A stretch of DNA of 64,000 nucleotides from NCBI GenBank assembly GCA_031841125.1, contig CM063106.1:3596001-3660000 (forward strand). The letters are read 5' to 3'. The stretch comes from Acanthococcus lagerstroemiae. Taxonomy: Eukaryota; Arthropoda; Insecta; Hemiptera; Eriococcidae. Positions 25,100 through 37,680 of the stretch are shown piece by piece. Both the position numbers and the translations under genes were made by a program. The notes under the pieces are model-generated. The model saw only the letters and a list, made by a program, of their open reading frames with translations. It searched no databases and was not told the DNA's origin. Each line of letters begins with the position of its first letter. The first letter of the stretch is position 1.

Positions 25100-25520
25100 G
25101 AAACAGGTGAAACCTAAAATTATTCCTTTCCTTTCTTCAACAAAAAATCGCAGGTAAACGAAATGCAAAATGAATCCTTCTTTTTCTGCATCAAGAAATG
25201 GCGCACAAAAATCACAAGTAAACTGAACGTACAAATTATTCCTTCATATTCTCCATCAAAAAATAAACACAAGAAAATCACAGATGAACAAATGAAGCCT
25301 AAAATTATTCCCTCCCTTTCTCCAACTAGAAATTTCAGATACATGTAAGGTAAAATTATTCCTTCCGTTTCTGCATCAAAACATGAACACAAAAAATCAT
25401 AGGTAAGAAAGCAAAACTTACAAATTATTCCTTCCTTTTTGTCATCAAAAAATGAAGACGAAAAATCACCGATTAACAAATGAAACCTAAAATTATTCCT
25501 TCCTTTTCTGCATTAAATTC
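25100..25520. repeat. Tandem ~65-bp repeat, about seven units
   Basis: Units share AAATTATTCCTTCCTTTTCTGC followed by ATCAAAAAATGAACACAAAAATCA, with variable spacers. The 119-codon minus ORF at 25120-25479 is just this repeat translated (recurring EGIIL segments) and is not regarded as a gene. Only about two units exist in the left arm of the inverted repeat (24550-24650), so copy number changed after the two arms arose. Confidence 0.75.
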
Positions 25521-25946
25521 AAGTTCAAAAAACCTTTATTTAAGGGAATAAATAAATAATATTAGTTATAGTACCTATAATGAATTAGCGGCCCCAAAGT
25601 GAGGCTCGCTCCTCCCCTGACCCATGCCGGGAAAAGGTCTCCTGTAGACGCTTCCATTCATACCTATTCCTGGCTATTATTTGAAATTGTTACTTTTTAG
25701 AAATTTATGTATATCGTCTTTCCATCTTAATGTTTGTTTGCCTCTTCTGCTTTTTCCGTCTAGCGGTTGCCAAAAGGTAGCCTTATAGGTCCATTGTTCG
25801 TCTCTGAGATGGGAGAGGTGTCCCGCCCACCACCATTTCATTCTTTTGATCTGCCAAACTGAAATTATTATTAAATCTTAATTTTCTTTTGATAATCGAG
25901 ATTCTTATCCTGTCCCTTCTCATTATCCCCAGCATTGATCTTTCCA
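25505..25946 (-). pseudogene. Inverted copy of the RTE-like LINE 3' end
   Basis: On the minus strand the frame ERSMLGIMRRDRIRIS starts inside 25783-26001. It is interrupted by the same kind of frameshift as the plus-strand copy and ends in the same ARNRYEWKRL-like tail and AATAAA-containing 3' UTR. It is the right arm of the 24137-25946 inverted repeat. Homology stops abruptly at 25946, just upstream of ERSML. Confidence 0.8.
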
Positions 25947-26160
25947 AGCTGCGTCTCTCGACGCTCACTTTAACTGAACATCTAGAGGAAATGTTGTTCA
26001 TTCATCGTGATCACTTTTTATAAGGCAGTAACACATGATGTCACCGGAACACTCGTTATCAATACTGGAGGAAAGAACCAAAATGAAATATATATTATAG
26101 TCTAATGGGAAGTTGACGAATTTTTCCATTTATGTAGAAATTTCTCTAAAATAAGTGAAA

Positions 26161-26413
26161 GGTTCAAGAAAAGAAGCAGGTAAGTCACTTTTGTGGCGGA
26201 GCGAGAAAAATGAAACACAAATTTGTTTACATACGAGGTTCTTTAAAGACCTGAACGTGAATTTTGAAACCCGTTTTTCTGAACTGTAGCATCCTTTCAG
26301 GCATCCTACCATAGCTGAGCTACTTCTACTCATTGCGCGCCTTCCTACGGTATAAATAACTCAATCTCGCCAAAAAAAGTGACTTACCTGCTTCTTTCCC
26401 TGTATCCTTCAAG
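26161..26413. mobile_element. Small inverted-repeat unit with splice-donor-like ends
   Basis: The ~38-bp arms 26161-26198 and 26378-26413 (inverted) share GAAGCAGGTAAGTCACTTTT and flank about 180 bp of non-coding DNA. It lies within the 4.8-kb element. No target duplication was recognised. Both arms read CAG/GTAAGT, a consensus 5' splice site, one on each strand. Confidence 0.6.
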
Positions 26414-27297
26414 TGGAATTGCGAGAAAAATGGTAAGAATGAAATTTGTAGGAAACGGTATTTAACTTTTTATAAAAGAACTTATAATTTCGAACATTCT
26501 CTCGCGAAATATTAAAATCTGAAAATTGACTATACCAGTAAATAGCTCAACAATTTGAATTATTATGTATTTCTTCGGATTTACGTTATTTCTAATTAAA
26601 TTTAATAATACCGTCAACTTTTTACTACTGATTGCCAAAAACTCGGTTAATTTGAAAAACGCGCAAAATTATAGTAATTTTTTGTTATCAGGGTTATCAA
26701 AATTGGGGCGAAATATATAAACAAAGCCAGAGTGCCATTCCCCTACAACAATTGAACTGAGTATCTCTATTTCTTCATACAAATACAGTAATTAAAGATA
26801 ATAAGTCACTTTCTGTTTAATTATATCAAACATTAGAATCGCGGCAAGTTTATGAACTGGAGACTGGAGAATTGGCAGTACTTGATGAACAAACGAATTA
26901 AATTAAACAAAACTTGGGTTCTCAAAATAATAGATTATAATAATTACGTATTTATTTCATTATAATGCATTAGCGTTATTAGTCAAGCGGTGAGCAGCAT
27001 TCTTTTCCGTCAATAAATTGTCTATCATTTATTTTCTTAGTAATGTCTTACCGAATTTCATCAATTTCATCCCTATACTCACCGGGTACTCGAATTATAT
27101 TACCCCGCAGCCCGCGCATACTAAATTAGTTGTCTACATTACTTTGTACGCACGAACGTACACCTGTTGAAAATTGCATGTGCGAACGTACACTTTTTCA
27201 GAACTGTCCGTACGAACGTTCACAGATAAGAATGTGCACGTGTACGTTCGTCCGTACAAACACTTCACACTGAACGTCCGACTGCAGGAGGCTAGTA

Positions 27298-29788
27298 CCC
27301 ACTACCCACTCGTACCAGCGTACACTGTATCCAGCATTCGTAGTATTTTCGTTTTAAAACGTTTGCAGTACATCAGCATTGTGGTGGTTAGCGAAATCGA
27401 CTCGGTTTCGAACGTGGAAGATTTCATTTTGTTCTTCGGTATCGAATTTCTGGTCTTTATCTCGGCCACTTTAGCAGGCAGATATGGCAACCCATATATC
27501 TACCGGAACACCGTGTATTTAGGATGTAACGTGAACTCGGTTCCGATTTACGGTACAAGTGGACGAAAATGAGCGGCGCAAACGCCGTCGGCTATCAATC
27601 AGAGGCAGAGGCAAACACCCGATGCGCCGGTTACGTTGCGGGTCAAGTCTACAAATAGCTTTATAATCGAAAATTCGGCGATACGAAACACGTACAGTCG
27701 TTACATCACGCTGAACAAATGTCACGCCGAACGTATACGTATAGTACCCAAACAAATTTTACGAACGCGAGAAAGGTAATAAATTAGGAGACCGTATGCC
27801 GCGCCGATTTCGGAGTCACGGAGCTCGTGGCCGTAATTAAGAGCATCGGACGTACGTCACCGAGCTGCGCCTCGTGAGCCCGATAAAAAGCGAAGAACCA
27901 TTTGGTTGGGACAGGCGTGCTGGTGCTGGTGCTGGTGCCGGTGCCGGTGCCGGTGCCGGTGCCAGTGCCGGTGTACGTTTCACGCTCTCGCACGACATCG
28001 TTAAACCGAATTTTGCTATACAATCAGTCAGTAGCGCAGAAAAAGAATTACTTTTCGCAATTGATTCACGCGAACTAGTATATATTTCCTCTAATCAATA
28101 TTACGCGTACACCATACACTTGTATACTCGTTATCGAAAGTAAATAAAACCTATTTACACACGGTGGTCGCGTCCATATTCCGAGAACGCACTTCCAAAC
28201 CAGGTTGAAACGAAAACGTGGAGAAAAACACGTCCGGAAAACGGGGAAAACACGCCATTATTATTACCGACCAAATTATCCACGCTTTCTCGCGAATTCC
28301 ATAAAAATATTAGTTGTTATAACGGTGTATAGTGAACAGATAGTTAAGTAATGCATCAACAATAAACAGCCTACTCGAACGTCTACGCAGTATATCCTAT
28401 ATGCACACACCTCGCAATAGTGCATCTAGTTGTATGAAATTTGTGTTGTGACCTCAACTACCACATGCTGGTATGGGTACATACTACGTATTATAGCGAC
28501 GTACCAACAACTAACAGAAGATACGGTTTCGAATTTCCACCAAAATTGGCCAAACGATGGCGGGACCAGCGGTAAACCAGGCACGCTGCGGTTTTTCTAC
28601 TGCGTGGCTGCAGAAGCTCGTTTATAACCGCGAATTCCTCCGAGCATACGGTCTAATCAGCCGAGAAAATGACACAGAATTCCGAATATTCCCGAGAAAC
28701 TGAAATTTGGTGTACTTGGAGCAATGACCGTACTAGTGGGCATGCACTAAACGTTCCCAAAGAATCTGAATGGAGCTGCACTTCTCCGAGAGTCTTTTTA
28801 ACAGCCCATAACAAAACTGAGTTTTTGATAAATCGACAAGTATTAATTGTGTCGAAAAATGTTGGGAACTATAATTATTTTCCACTCAATTTTCCCTATT
28901 AAAAAAATAAAGTATTTTACAAACTTCTCGTTACTACTATAAGAACGATGTAAATGGGAGTTTTAAATAACTTCATTGCCCTGCCTAGGCAACTCGGACT
29001 TGGTGCGATGAAACGCCAACTTTTTGAATTTCGTAAACAGGGGAAATTTTAATTGTTTCCAGACTAGTTTCTTTGCGCCCCTATCTACGTATCTTTGGGA
29101 GTTTATTTCCCATCCCCCACATTCATTATTCAGATATCAGTTATAAGATGGGCTTTTTGTGTGTTATTAATTTGAGAACAGCTTTGATGTTGAAACTTTC
29201 TGACCCATCGTTGGCGTAATCAGATTGCGGTATCGCCCATGATGGTTCTTTGATTACTGAATTCATTTTTCATATCGCTTTTATTTTAGGTCGAAAACTA
29301 GCTAGTAATAATTACCTTGTATCTGGCGGGGGGGTTAGGTGGGTTGGGTGTGCTTATTATAGTGAGAGAGTGTCTGCCGGTCTCGGAATACCCCAGAATT
29401 TTTCTAAATGACCCCGAAAAAACTAAGGAATTTTTTTTTACTGATTAAAAAACCAAATATTGCGAGAGAAATTGATGTGATTGGATGTGTCCCTCGCTAG
29501 ATTTAAGAAGGGATGAGAGGGGGAAATACATATTTCTTAGGAGTCTCGGAAAAATCGTGGATCGGTCCTCAAAAAGTCCCGGATTTTATTTTCCGATTTT
29601 GCTAGACACTGAAGTAATATCAAATTGATGTGAAAAAGACGATTCACGGCTTGCAACTTTGAAGAAATAATGTTAATGACATTTTCATACGCCTTTCTTT
29701 ATTTCCTACGTGTCTGAGAATTTTGAAATTAGAGTCAAATTCAGTCACTTTGGTGCTCATGTTGGAGTGTGAGTGAACTTGGCAGTAT
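27298..29788. other. No supported gene; unassigned DNA
   Basis: The part 27540-28000 is richer in CpG and GC than its surroundings and contains the GGTGCY hexamer repeat. An exon or regulatory element is possible here but unproven. The remaining ORFs are short and unrecognised. Confidence 0.45.
27918..27973. repeat. (GGTGCY)n hexanucleotide repeat
   Basis: About nine hexamers run from GGTGCT to GGTGCC. The plus frame reads as Ala-Gly repeats and the minus frame as Thr-Gly/Ser-Thr repeats, so it inflates ORFs in both directions (27874-28143 plus and 27784-28023 minus). No evidence that either frame is translated. Confidence 0.9.
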
Positions 29789-29965
29789 TATTCTGTGTGT
29801 AGGGTATGCTAATTCACAATTTTTTCTTCTGTAGTCCGGAGCGCTTTTGGCTGTTACGAATACGTTATCTTCTGTGCAGTCACTGAAGATGGTGTAACAG
29901 CCGAATGCGCTCTAGACTATAAAAGAAGAAATTGTGAATTGGCACCTACATACAGAAAATTCAGT
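29789..29965. mobile_element. Snap-back MITE (~177 bp)
   Basis: The left arm (about 29789-29858) and inverted right arm (about 29895-29965) share AATTCACAATTT, TTCTTC, AGTC..GAGCGC and GGCTGTTAC blocks over about 65 bp, leaving a short loop. It has no coding capacity. The ends are not sharp, and no target duplication was identified. Confidence 0.65.
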
Positions 29966-32900
29966 GACCTCCAAAACTTAAAAAATGAGATCCATAATGT
30001 GATTCTTGTCACGTTCAGTAGTGTGTCCTCTTCTCTCTCCGAGATGCCTCCATTTTGAAATTAGGATTGAGTTAGAATTCCGAGTAAAAACTACATCAAA
30101 ATGAATTTGGCAACCACGAACCTTCCACAATTGATGCCTCATTTTTATTTAGCGGTATACTGAAAAATCATGAATTTCATCATTAATATTTCTTCTGAAA
30201 TTTACGAAGTACGGAAAAACGCAAGCAATTTTGGAGCGTGATATTCAAGGGTTGGGAGGGGGGGGGACAAAAAATGTTCATGGTTGGTAGGTAAGGTATG
30301 GATAGAAGGAAACGGGTTAGACGGCATTTCTTCAGTTCTCCGAAGTCGATGAGGGAGAATAAATCTCGTAAGATCCATACATGTTCCTTCATAAGACTTG
30401 TGTTGAAGTGTGATAGTATTAGGGGGTTATTTTGAGCCTCCCTCTTGAAAACGTCAAGTCTCTGCTGCCCATCAGCCTACCTCAAGGTCTATCCATCTGC
30501 CTTGAGACAACGAATCAGCAATTCGTTGGGCGTTTTTCTCGCCAGGAGTGGCGCAAAGGTGACTGATTCTTCTCATGTTCTTGTTCTGACCCCCCCCCCC
30601 TCTTTATCCTCCTCATTTCCCCTGACTGTAAGATCTATTGGAAACTTTTTGTGACTGACACCGGTACTGAATGACTGAATGAGGTGCAACTGAACCAATA
30701 AAATTTCGTGAGATATGTTCTCTCTGATACTTCCAACTGGTGAAAACGGAACACTCCAGTGGTAGAAATACAACAGCTACCTCTCACCAATTACCTTCTG
30801 AGTTGGCTGGAATCTCCTCGAATGCACCACCGGGCACCCCAAAATCTCATTACGACTTGCGCACGTCTCCTTCATCTTGGACAATCGTTCTTATTTCTGT
30901 ACTATTCCCAGGCCGAGCTAGAAAATGCTTGTGGGCTGACGTAATACGTCCGTGTTCGGTAGGAACGACCTATTTTGAAAATCGCTAACGGGTCTGTTCG
31001 AGAGGAAAAAATGAAAGAACGAACCCACTTGCCGATTCTATCTAACGAGCGCGTATTTTATGAATGGACCGGGACTAACGCGAACGGCCGAGTTGCCATC
31101 GCCCCCAAAACAGAGACTCCTGACCTATTCGTCATTTGTCACGCTCCGGAGACCTCGTAACGTAGACAAATCGCGGTTCTTTACTTCCGCTGGAAAACAA
31201 CATCCTGACGTGAGCTGCCACTTCAACGGTGATGATACGAAACGGAATGCTGTTCAACAGAATATCGCTGTACCAGTATCGCGCAATCACGAGAGAGCGA
31301 TTATAGGTGCTATAGTTCATCTATTCATTCATATTCACACTTCGAGGCGTAAATAGAACGGAGACAGCGTGTGATCGGAATAGTTGTGTTTACTGGCGAC
31401 ACACACGTGCACGGTGTCACTGACCTACGGATGCATACGATTTGGCGTACCGCACCGATCGACGTCCTCTTGGGCTGGTCGTGTACCCGATTCGACATCT
31501 AGCCGGCCTTCGAAGTCTTCTTGTTCGTTCTGCGACGAGCTGATGACGTCCGCGTGAATTAGTACAGACATTCTGCAGCTGTGTTCTATGTCACAAGTAT
31601 AGCCGCACAGCCGTGTATTAGTATTTAGTAGCTGAACCCGGGGCTCTCTGCACGTTGTGCATGAGCTTTCGCACTTGGTTTATCGACATTTTTAAGCTAG
31701 CGCTAGAATGCCATAAATTTTCTCGAATGAAAACTGTTGATAACCAGGTTTTGGCACCAAAGCTGATAAGAACGCATTCAACATCGTATGTGGTAGAACT
31801 ACTTAATTGTTGAACAAAGTATTCCTGTGGAAACTAACTTGTGAGGCGGGATTGAAAGAAAAAGTGACTCGACTAAACCCACTATCAGATAGCTCGATTC
31901 TCCGACTGATGTATTATCGTGAACATTGACTATCGCGTCCTGTGCTGAAGCCTGGGCCCGAGGTAGTAAACCCCATGCGCTGCTGATCTCGCCAGTTAAA
32001 ACCTCAGTATTATTGCAGACTTTGTCTGGAGTAGAATGGAGGGGATATCTGGGAGCCTTAACAATTGATATTCTGTTCTTGTTTCCGGTTATTGAACTAG
32101 GTGATTGTGATGAAATATTCTCTGAATGGCTAAATGTGTTGAAGAAATGTGCCTCTGATTTAGTCCAGTCAAATAAGGTGAAACAGTCTGAAGGTAATTT
32201 TTGAGTACAATTATTATCTATTATCTCTCGGAATGTGCCTCTGATTACCGGTGAATGAAAGTGCCTGCCCGTCCGACGTTCGCGTGTCACCCAATTGTGG
32301 TGCAAAGCCCTCCAAAATCTGTTTTTCACATTTTTCGTATGAATGTCTTGTTTTAGTGCAATTAACAGCTGAAAGTGATGAAATGTTCTACTTGAAATTA
32401 CCAAGAAAATTATATGTATCATTTCCGGCTATATTTTCTTAAATTAACGAGGAGGTTCAAACAGATCCTGTACATTTGCATACATTCACGCAGACCTTAA
32501 ATAGCAAAAATGTAAAATTTATTTTATTTGTTCGCGGACTTCAACGAACAAAAAGGATGCAAATCACTCGGAATCGTTTCTGTCATCCTCGTCTACCACC
32601 CCCTGTAGATATCACTCTTTGGCTGTTTTTCATTTTTCTAGATGATTTTTATTACAAATTTTGACACATTTGACTTGCACGGATCATTGACTCGAGATAT
32701 TGGCTACAAAAGAGGGAGAGAGATCGGTTTAAGGTCACATAATTCGATTTCGATAATGATTTAACTGTTAACTCGAAATTGTAGTACCTGGGAAGGGAGA
32801 CGAAGACTCGAAATGCTCCCGAAAAGTTGTAGATGTTGTTTTATAGGTTTAGAAAGTAGCCGATTTCATTTAACGATTCGCTTCAGTTTGTAAATTGCGG

Positions 32901-35900
32901 TACCTAGGAGTGGGCGGGACTTGGAATTTTCATGAAATGCTGTATAGATGTCGTTTCGTGGGATCATGGGTTACGACATTCGCCAGATTCGATTTTAATA
33001 TCAATTTCGCCTTACCTTGAAAATATCGGCGCAAGGAGGAAGGAGTCGCGAGTTGAATTCACCCGCGAATACTCGTACAATAACTTACTGATATCATTTC
33101 ACAGAAAGTATGAAAAACTGATTTTGGAGGGCTTCACCGCGGTCTGGAATTCGACTGGAGTAATGTCCACATCGCCATACACTCTGACAATCGAATAGCT
33201 GTTTGTTTGCGGTGGACAGTAACATCTATCTAATTTGGCCAAGTCTGCAATTATTCAATTATTGCCGGTTTGCGTCCATCTGTTAGAAGATTACTTTACA
33301 CTTCAGCATGAGACAGATTCGTAACTTGAATTACAAATTATTCTTACCGTTTTGAAAGAAAGATAGATGGAACATAGAAAAGGCGTGGACGTTCTGATCG
33401 CACTCATTTTTGAAACTCGACGCACATTCGACAACTTAATTACGTTTTGTTCGGGTATACGTATAGTGAGCAGGTCGTCAGTGTTATTAATTAACGATGA
33501 TGCGAGTACGATCGCAAATCTGTTACTTTTCAATTAGGTAATTGTACTCGCAAATTGAGGTTTTATACTTGCCCGCTAGAGATAGTATACCTAATTTCAT
33601 TCAAATTCAACGTTTGTACTCGTATTTCGCCTTCAAACGAAGGTAATAATTGTGCCGGAAAGTGGACACTTAGTCTCGTAATATTCTGTCTCACTTTATG
33701 GAACCAGATCATTCTGGTTTTGAACGGGTATCATCGCTATTTATGCTTCCCATTTTGCCGGATCAAGATTTTTGAATAAAAGATTTTTGAATAATTTGCC
33801 GTGCATGTCGTTCTCTCGATTCGGGGTTTGCCCAATTTTTTGTGCAATTCAGCGCTGCGTTTCGTCGCCGGAAACTGTGGTGCGGCTTTCGTCGTGCTCC
33901 ATTAAATAATTCGTTCGCGAATTCGATGACCGAGTTATCGAAATTCGGTGTTCCGGACACACAGTTATTATTCCATAGGAAAATCCGCGGCAAGTTTAAC
34001 CAATTTTCGAAAGTGTTACATCTTGAGTAACCTACTTTGTAAAATTTATTTCGGTACCTAACTGCATTCGTCATTCGCCCTAACACCTGCTTCGTTTTCG
34101 CACTCGACAATAACGTTATAAGGCTCGTCTTCTCTGAATTTGAATCAACGATAAGTCAGTCGGAGATTCAATTCGCTGATTGTGTCAGTGATTTATTATG
34201 TCGATCCAATCAGCTAATATACGTTGAAAAATCAATGTAAGTAGTCGCTGATTGATTCTGTAGTCGATTTGTCGCGGATTCAAGAACAGAGAATGCGTAT
34301 CGCAATCAGCTGAATGATGGCGTCGGAGCCATCTTGATCAGTTTTAGGGTCCCAAAAGATTCCCGTTTTGGGTGACTCGGCGCCACACGCTTCGGAATAA
34401 CGGAAAGTTTTCTCGCATGTTTTGGGCATTTCAAATTTACCAATTCATATATTCCACGGTGCTGGTGCAAATGATCGATGACAGCCAATAAATTCTTTCA
34501 TTAGTGGGCGGCAGCCAAGCGTATTGTTGATCGTAGTAAATACAGTAGCGGATCCAGGAAGCTGTCTTCGAAGGGACCATTCGAAACACTTGAGATTTAA
34601 TTTTTTTTTCCCTGTCCTTTCCTGAGGATTCTGATACATTGTTATACCCTCTTGACGGTTTAATCGAGTGAATGAATAGTCAAGAAATGAAAAACACTTC
34701 AAGTGATAAATGGTGGGTACTGCTGACTATATTTATTAACGTTGAAAATTGAGAAGCCTTTCCACGTTTGAAATCAAATTTTGTTGGTTCACCGGATTCT
34801 GGACCTAGCGGCAATTTTCGTATAGTTTTGTTTATCACCAAATCATCCAATTTTCCTGCTTGAGGAGGGAGAGGAAACCGTTCTTGAGATCAGCTGGCAT
34901 TCTTCAAACCTTTCAAAAAACTGTATAGTGCGCGGAATTTTTTGTAGAGCGGAGTTACCTACCCCTGAAATTATACCAGTATGAGATGTTCTGCGTCAGC
35001 TGCTGTACGTGGTGGCGCGTGACGTGGAAAAGGGCGTTTGCAGAATTTCATTTCGAAAAGTGTTTTGCATAATTCATATATTAAGTAACAAATTAATTTG
35101 GGGTATATGAAGAAAGCGGTAGAGAGAACGTCTCGTATTTCTTGATTGGGAGGGCGGGGGTGGGGTGTGAAACGTTACTGGTTGAACTATGTTTAGTTTA
35201 TCCATGTTTAGCTGTCCGCAAATATTTCTCGAAGGAAATGATGGAAAAAGACAGGACGTGCTTGGAAGTATGTGCGCACTACTATCGCTAATAGAACATT
35301 GTACGGTATGAACGTGACCTGAAGATTCAATGCGATCATTTAAAGAAGATAAATACGCGGTGTAAAACGAAGTACGCTCACTGTTCATATACACCATTAC
35401 AAACTTCTCTGTATTTGTTTCAACCAAAACTGAAGTTTCCCATTTTCTCTTCACTATCTCCTTTGCCTGTTGTCACTGTTGGGTTTCTTTGTTTAACGTA
35501 CAGTAGACATAAGGGCATTTATTTATTTTTACACATTTTACCTCTTCTCTGCCCCCTTTCCTCTGTATTAAGCAGTAATTATTTATCCGCTCTTGTCCAC
35601 CTATATGTCAGTCTTTCTGGATGACTTTCTGTCCGCCTATCTATTTCGGATTGTGAAGTTTTTGCTCCAACAGTGACAGGGGAAGGTTAAAGGTTTTCAG
35701 TATCAGAAGCACCAAGATTTAGATAGCCATAGAGATCTTAGCTGTAGATATCCTGTATGGCTGAGAAACTGAGACATATTTTATCATAGAACGTAAAGTA
35801 CAAAGCATTGCGGGCAGATATTTTGGTTTCAAAATTCTAGCTCTTGGCTCAGTTTCTTGACTTTCATGACGAAGAGGAGGACTGTCTTGTCTGTCTACCC

Positions 35901-37429
35901 AGTCGACTTCTTGCAGCTCTGTCAGTCTGTTTTCCTGAAAATCTGTTTATCTGATAGGCGGGTTACGTAATTGTCTGTCTGACTGTCTCACAAACAGGTT
36001 GGCTCGCTGTCTACTGATTTGGCTGACTGTCTCGTGGATGCTGTATTGAAAGTGTGCTTGAGAATTAATCTGCACATCAGGCATGTCCATCTGCGTATTT
36101 GCGCGCTAATTCAGCCTGGCAGCTGTCACCTTCGACCGTACCGCACTGGTTATGTAGTCTGCGAACATGGCGCCGTATCCTGCCCGCGAGTGCCTGATCA
36201 CTCTTCTAGCTCTAAAGCAGGAGCAGATCGTACATTCGTGTGTACAATGTTCAAAATGGCCACCACGTCGTGCCGTTGGAATTTGTGCCAAAAAAGAAGA
36301 CATTTGTCAAATTTCACAATGCAGCAGAGCGCACTGGATGCCAGCGGAAATTGGTTAACGGCGCGTAACAAATACAGCACACGGACGACGTATAGTCCTA
36401 GGCGGATTTTCATCTTTTTCTCTCCCCCCCCCTTTTCCCTTCCGTATATTACGTTTTCCGTGGTCGAATGAAGGAGCGCGCGGAGGATATGTAAATTCGA
36501 CGACGATTATAGAGAAAAATTGCGTTCACGGTTTGAGTTTTCCGTCGGCGACATTGCGCGTGCTACCGCAGCGCTAAATTGCTTCTCCGTCCTACCGACG
36601 GACAAATTTCCGAAAGAAAGAAGTCTTAGAAATGCGAAAATGGCAATGTCAGTGCGTGCTTATTAATCACGAGTTAACAATACGATAATAATATAATTAT
36701 TGTTCTTTACCAAGTTCAACGACACGCGTAATGAACCACCTGATGAACGGTACACGTGGCGAACTCCGCAAACGCGATAATTAAAGGGAATTTTTTTCAG
36801 AAGGAATCCGGTCGCCGTCGTGTAGTCCCATTATGCATGTTACTAACACGCGCATACACATTCGTGTATTATACATATAATTGACATGCACCAAGACATG
36901 CCGACTTCTCGAGATTTGAAAAAATATTTTAATTACCATCCAGCCCGTATTCCGGCAGCAGGAAATCCCGAAGTTTGATACCTGCAATTTGTGTAGGTAA
37001 CGACGAATACTTACTTGTAAATTGAATGCTCAAGTTGGTACCTTAGTTTGCGTCTGCGGGGCTCTGGAACAGGAGTTCGCAGAATAAGTACTGCTATTTA
37101 TAATTTTTGAAATGAGAGTATGCCGGCTAAACGTTAAATGGTATTTGTCTTGGATCCGGAGTACAAGGGGTAGAGTTCAACAATGGACTGTTGGAACTCA
37201 TTTCCTATGGTACATTCCTGTATTTTTTCAACTTTTGAAGTGTTCCTGGAAACTGACAGCAAATGGCGGGATAGAACTCTCATCGTAGAACGGATTACAT
37301 ATTTCGTAAAGATATTTCAGTAAAAAGAAAAACGCGATTTTCCTACTTTTGTGCGCCTTTTATGGACACGGGAATGTGACATAGTGTGAGAGAAGAACTG
37401 CGCATTCCAAGTTTTTCTAAATATTACAG
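29966..37429. other. No supported gene; unassigned DNA
   Basis: The longest frame is 31799-32422 minus (207 codons), with a partly open opposite strand; no domain was recognised. CpG-richer patches lie at 31380-31600 and 36100-36600, the latter overlapping three mutually exclusive ORFs. TTAATTAA/TAATTA-type sites occur near 36770. Homopolymer runs of C or G are at 30258-30266, 30590-30600 and 36424-36432. No mobile-element ends were confidently identified. Confidence 0.4.
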
Positions 37430-37439
37430 AGATGCCACT

Positions 37440-37600
37440 TTCTGGAAAACCTGGAAAAGTCACGGAATCTATATAGACACGGAAAAGTAGAATTTTAATT
37501 CTCTGGATGACAAACTAGGTTTATGAAATCTGGAAAACCTGGAAATGTGATGAAAAATCATTCTTGAAAAAAGTGACAATCCTGCATGAAAATACTTAGA
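37440..37600. repeat. Degenerate repeat with TGGAAAACCTGGAAA motifs
   Basis: TCTGGAAAACCTGGAAAAGT at about 37440-37459 recurs at about 37529-37548. The stretch between contains ATAGACACGGAAAAGT, reminiscent of the subterminal parts of the GGTGTCTACA family. It is too decayed to bound. Confidence 0.35.
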
Positions 37601-37680
37601 TCAGAAAATACAGTATCTAATTGAGGTTAAGAAATCTTTTCTATTCGGTTTGCTCAATTAGTTTTTGATTTCATTCTTTC

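Larger units (their letters stand above)
24137..25946. repeat. Large inverted repeat made of two LINE 3' ends
   Basis: The left arm 24137-24750 and right arm 25005-25946 are inverted copies. Their outer parts are the LINE 3' coding end and UTR; their inner parts are shared downstream DNA ending at TATGTGGCAG/CTGCCACATA. The loop is 24751-25004. The right arm is about 330 bp longer because it carries more units of the ~65-bp tandem repeat. If transcribed, this would form a long hairpin. Confidence 0.85.
22467..27292. mobile_element. 4.8-kb composite element with long terminal inverted repeats
   Basis: The left terminal repeat is 22467-22615 and the right is 27137-27292 (inverted), about 150 bp each and roughly 85% alike by eye. 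The outermost 19 bases, GCCTCCTGCAGTCGGACGT, are identical. Each terminus carries several spaced copies of a GTACGTTCGTACG-like palindrome, as expected for subterminal transposase-binding sites. The flanking TAGTA duplication indicates integration by a transposase giving 5-bp staggered cuts. No transposase ORF survives. The interior is filled with LINE tails, tandem repeats and smaller inverted repeats. A 5-bp duplication is known from Transib and some others, but Transib ends begin CAC, so the superfamily is left open. Confidence 0.75.
22462..27297. repeat. 5-bp target duplication TAGTA around the 4.8-kb element
   Basis: TAGTA at 22462-22466 directly precedes the left inverted repeat, and TAGTA at 27293-27297 directly follows the right one. 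The two copies are in direct orientation and are not part of the inverted repeat (its complement would read TACTA), so they are best explained as a target-site duplication. Confidence 0.75.

Noticed and set aside
25120..25479. 119-codon minus ORF with recurring EGIIL segments
   Set aside because: It is only the translation of the ~65-bp tandem repeat; units shift length and have indels that are not multiples of three.
26172..26188. AGCAG/GTAAGT as a third recursive splice site
   Set aside because: The upstream tract is purine-rich (AAGAAAAGAAG), so it cannot serve as a 3' splice site; it is part of an inverted repeat.
31799..32422. 207-codon minus ORF
   Set aside because: No recognisable domain, and the opposite strand is also open. 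Kept as an unexplained frame, not annotated as a gene.
34543..34558. CAGTAGCGGATCCAGG, resembling a hAT terminus
   Set aside because: No matching opposite end or 8-bp duplication could be found nearby.
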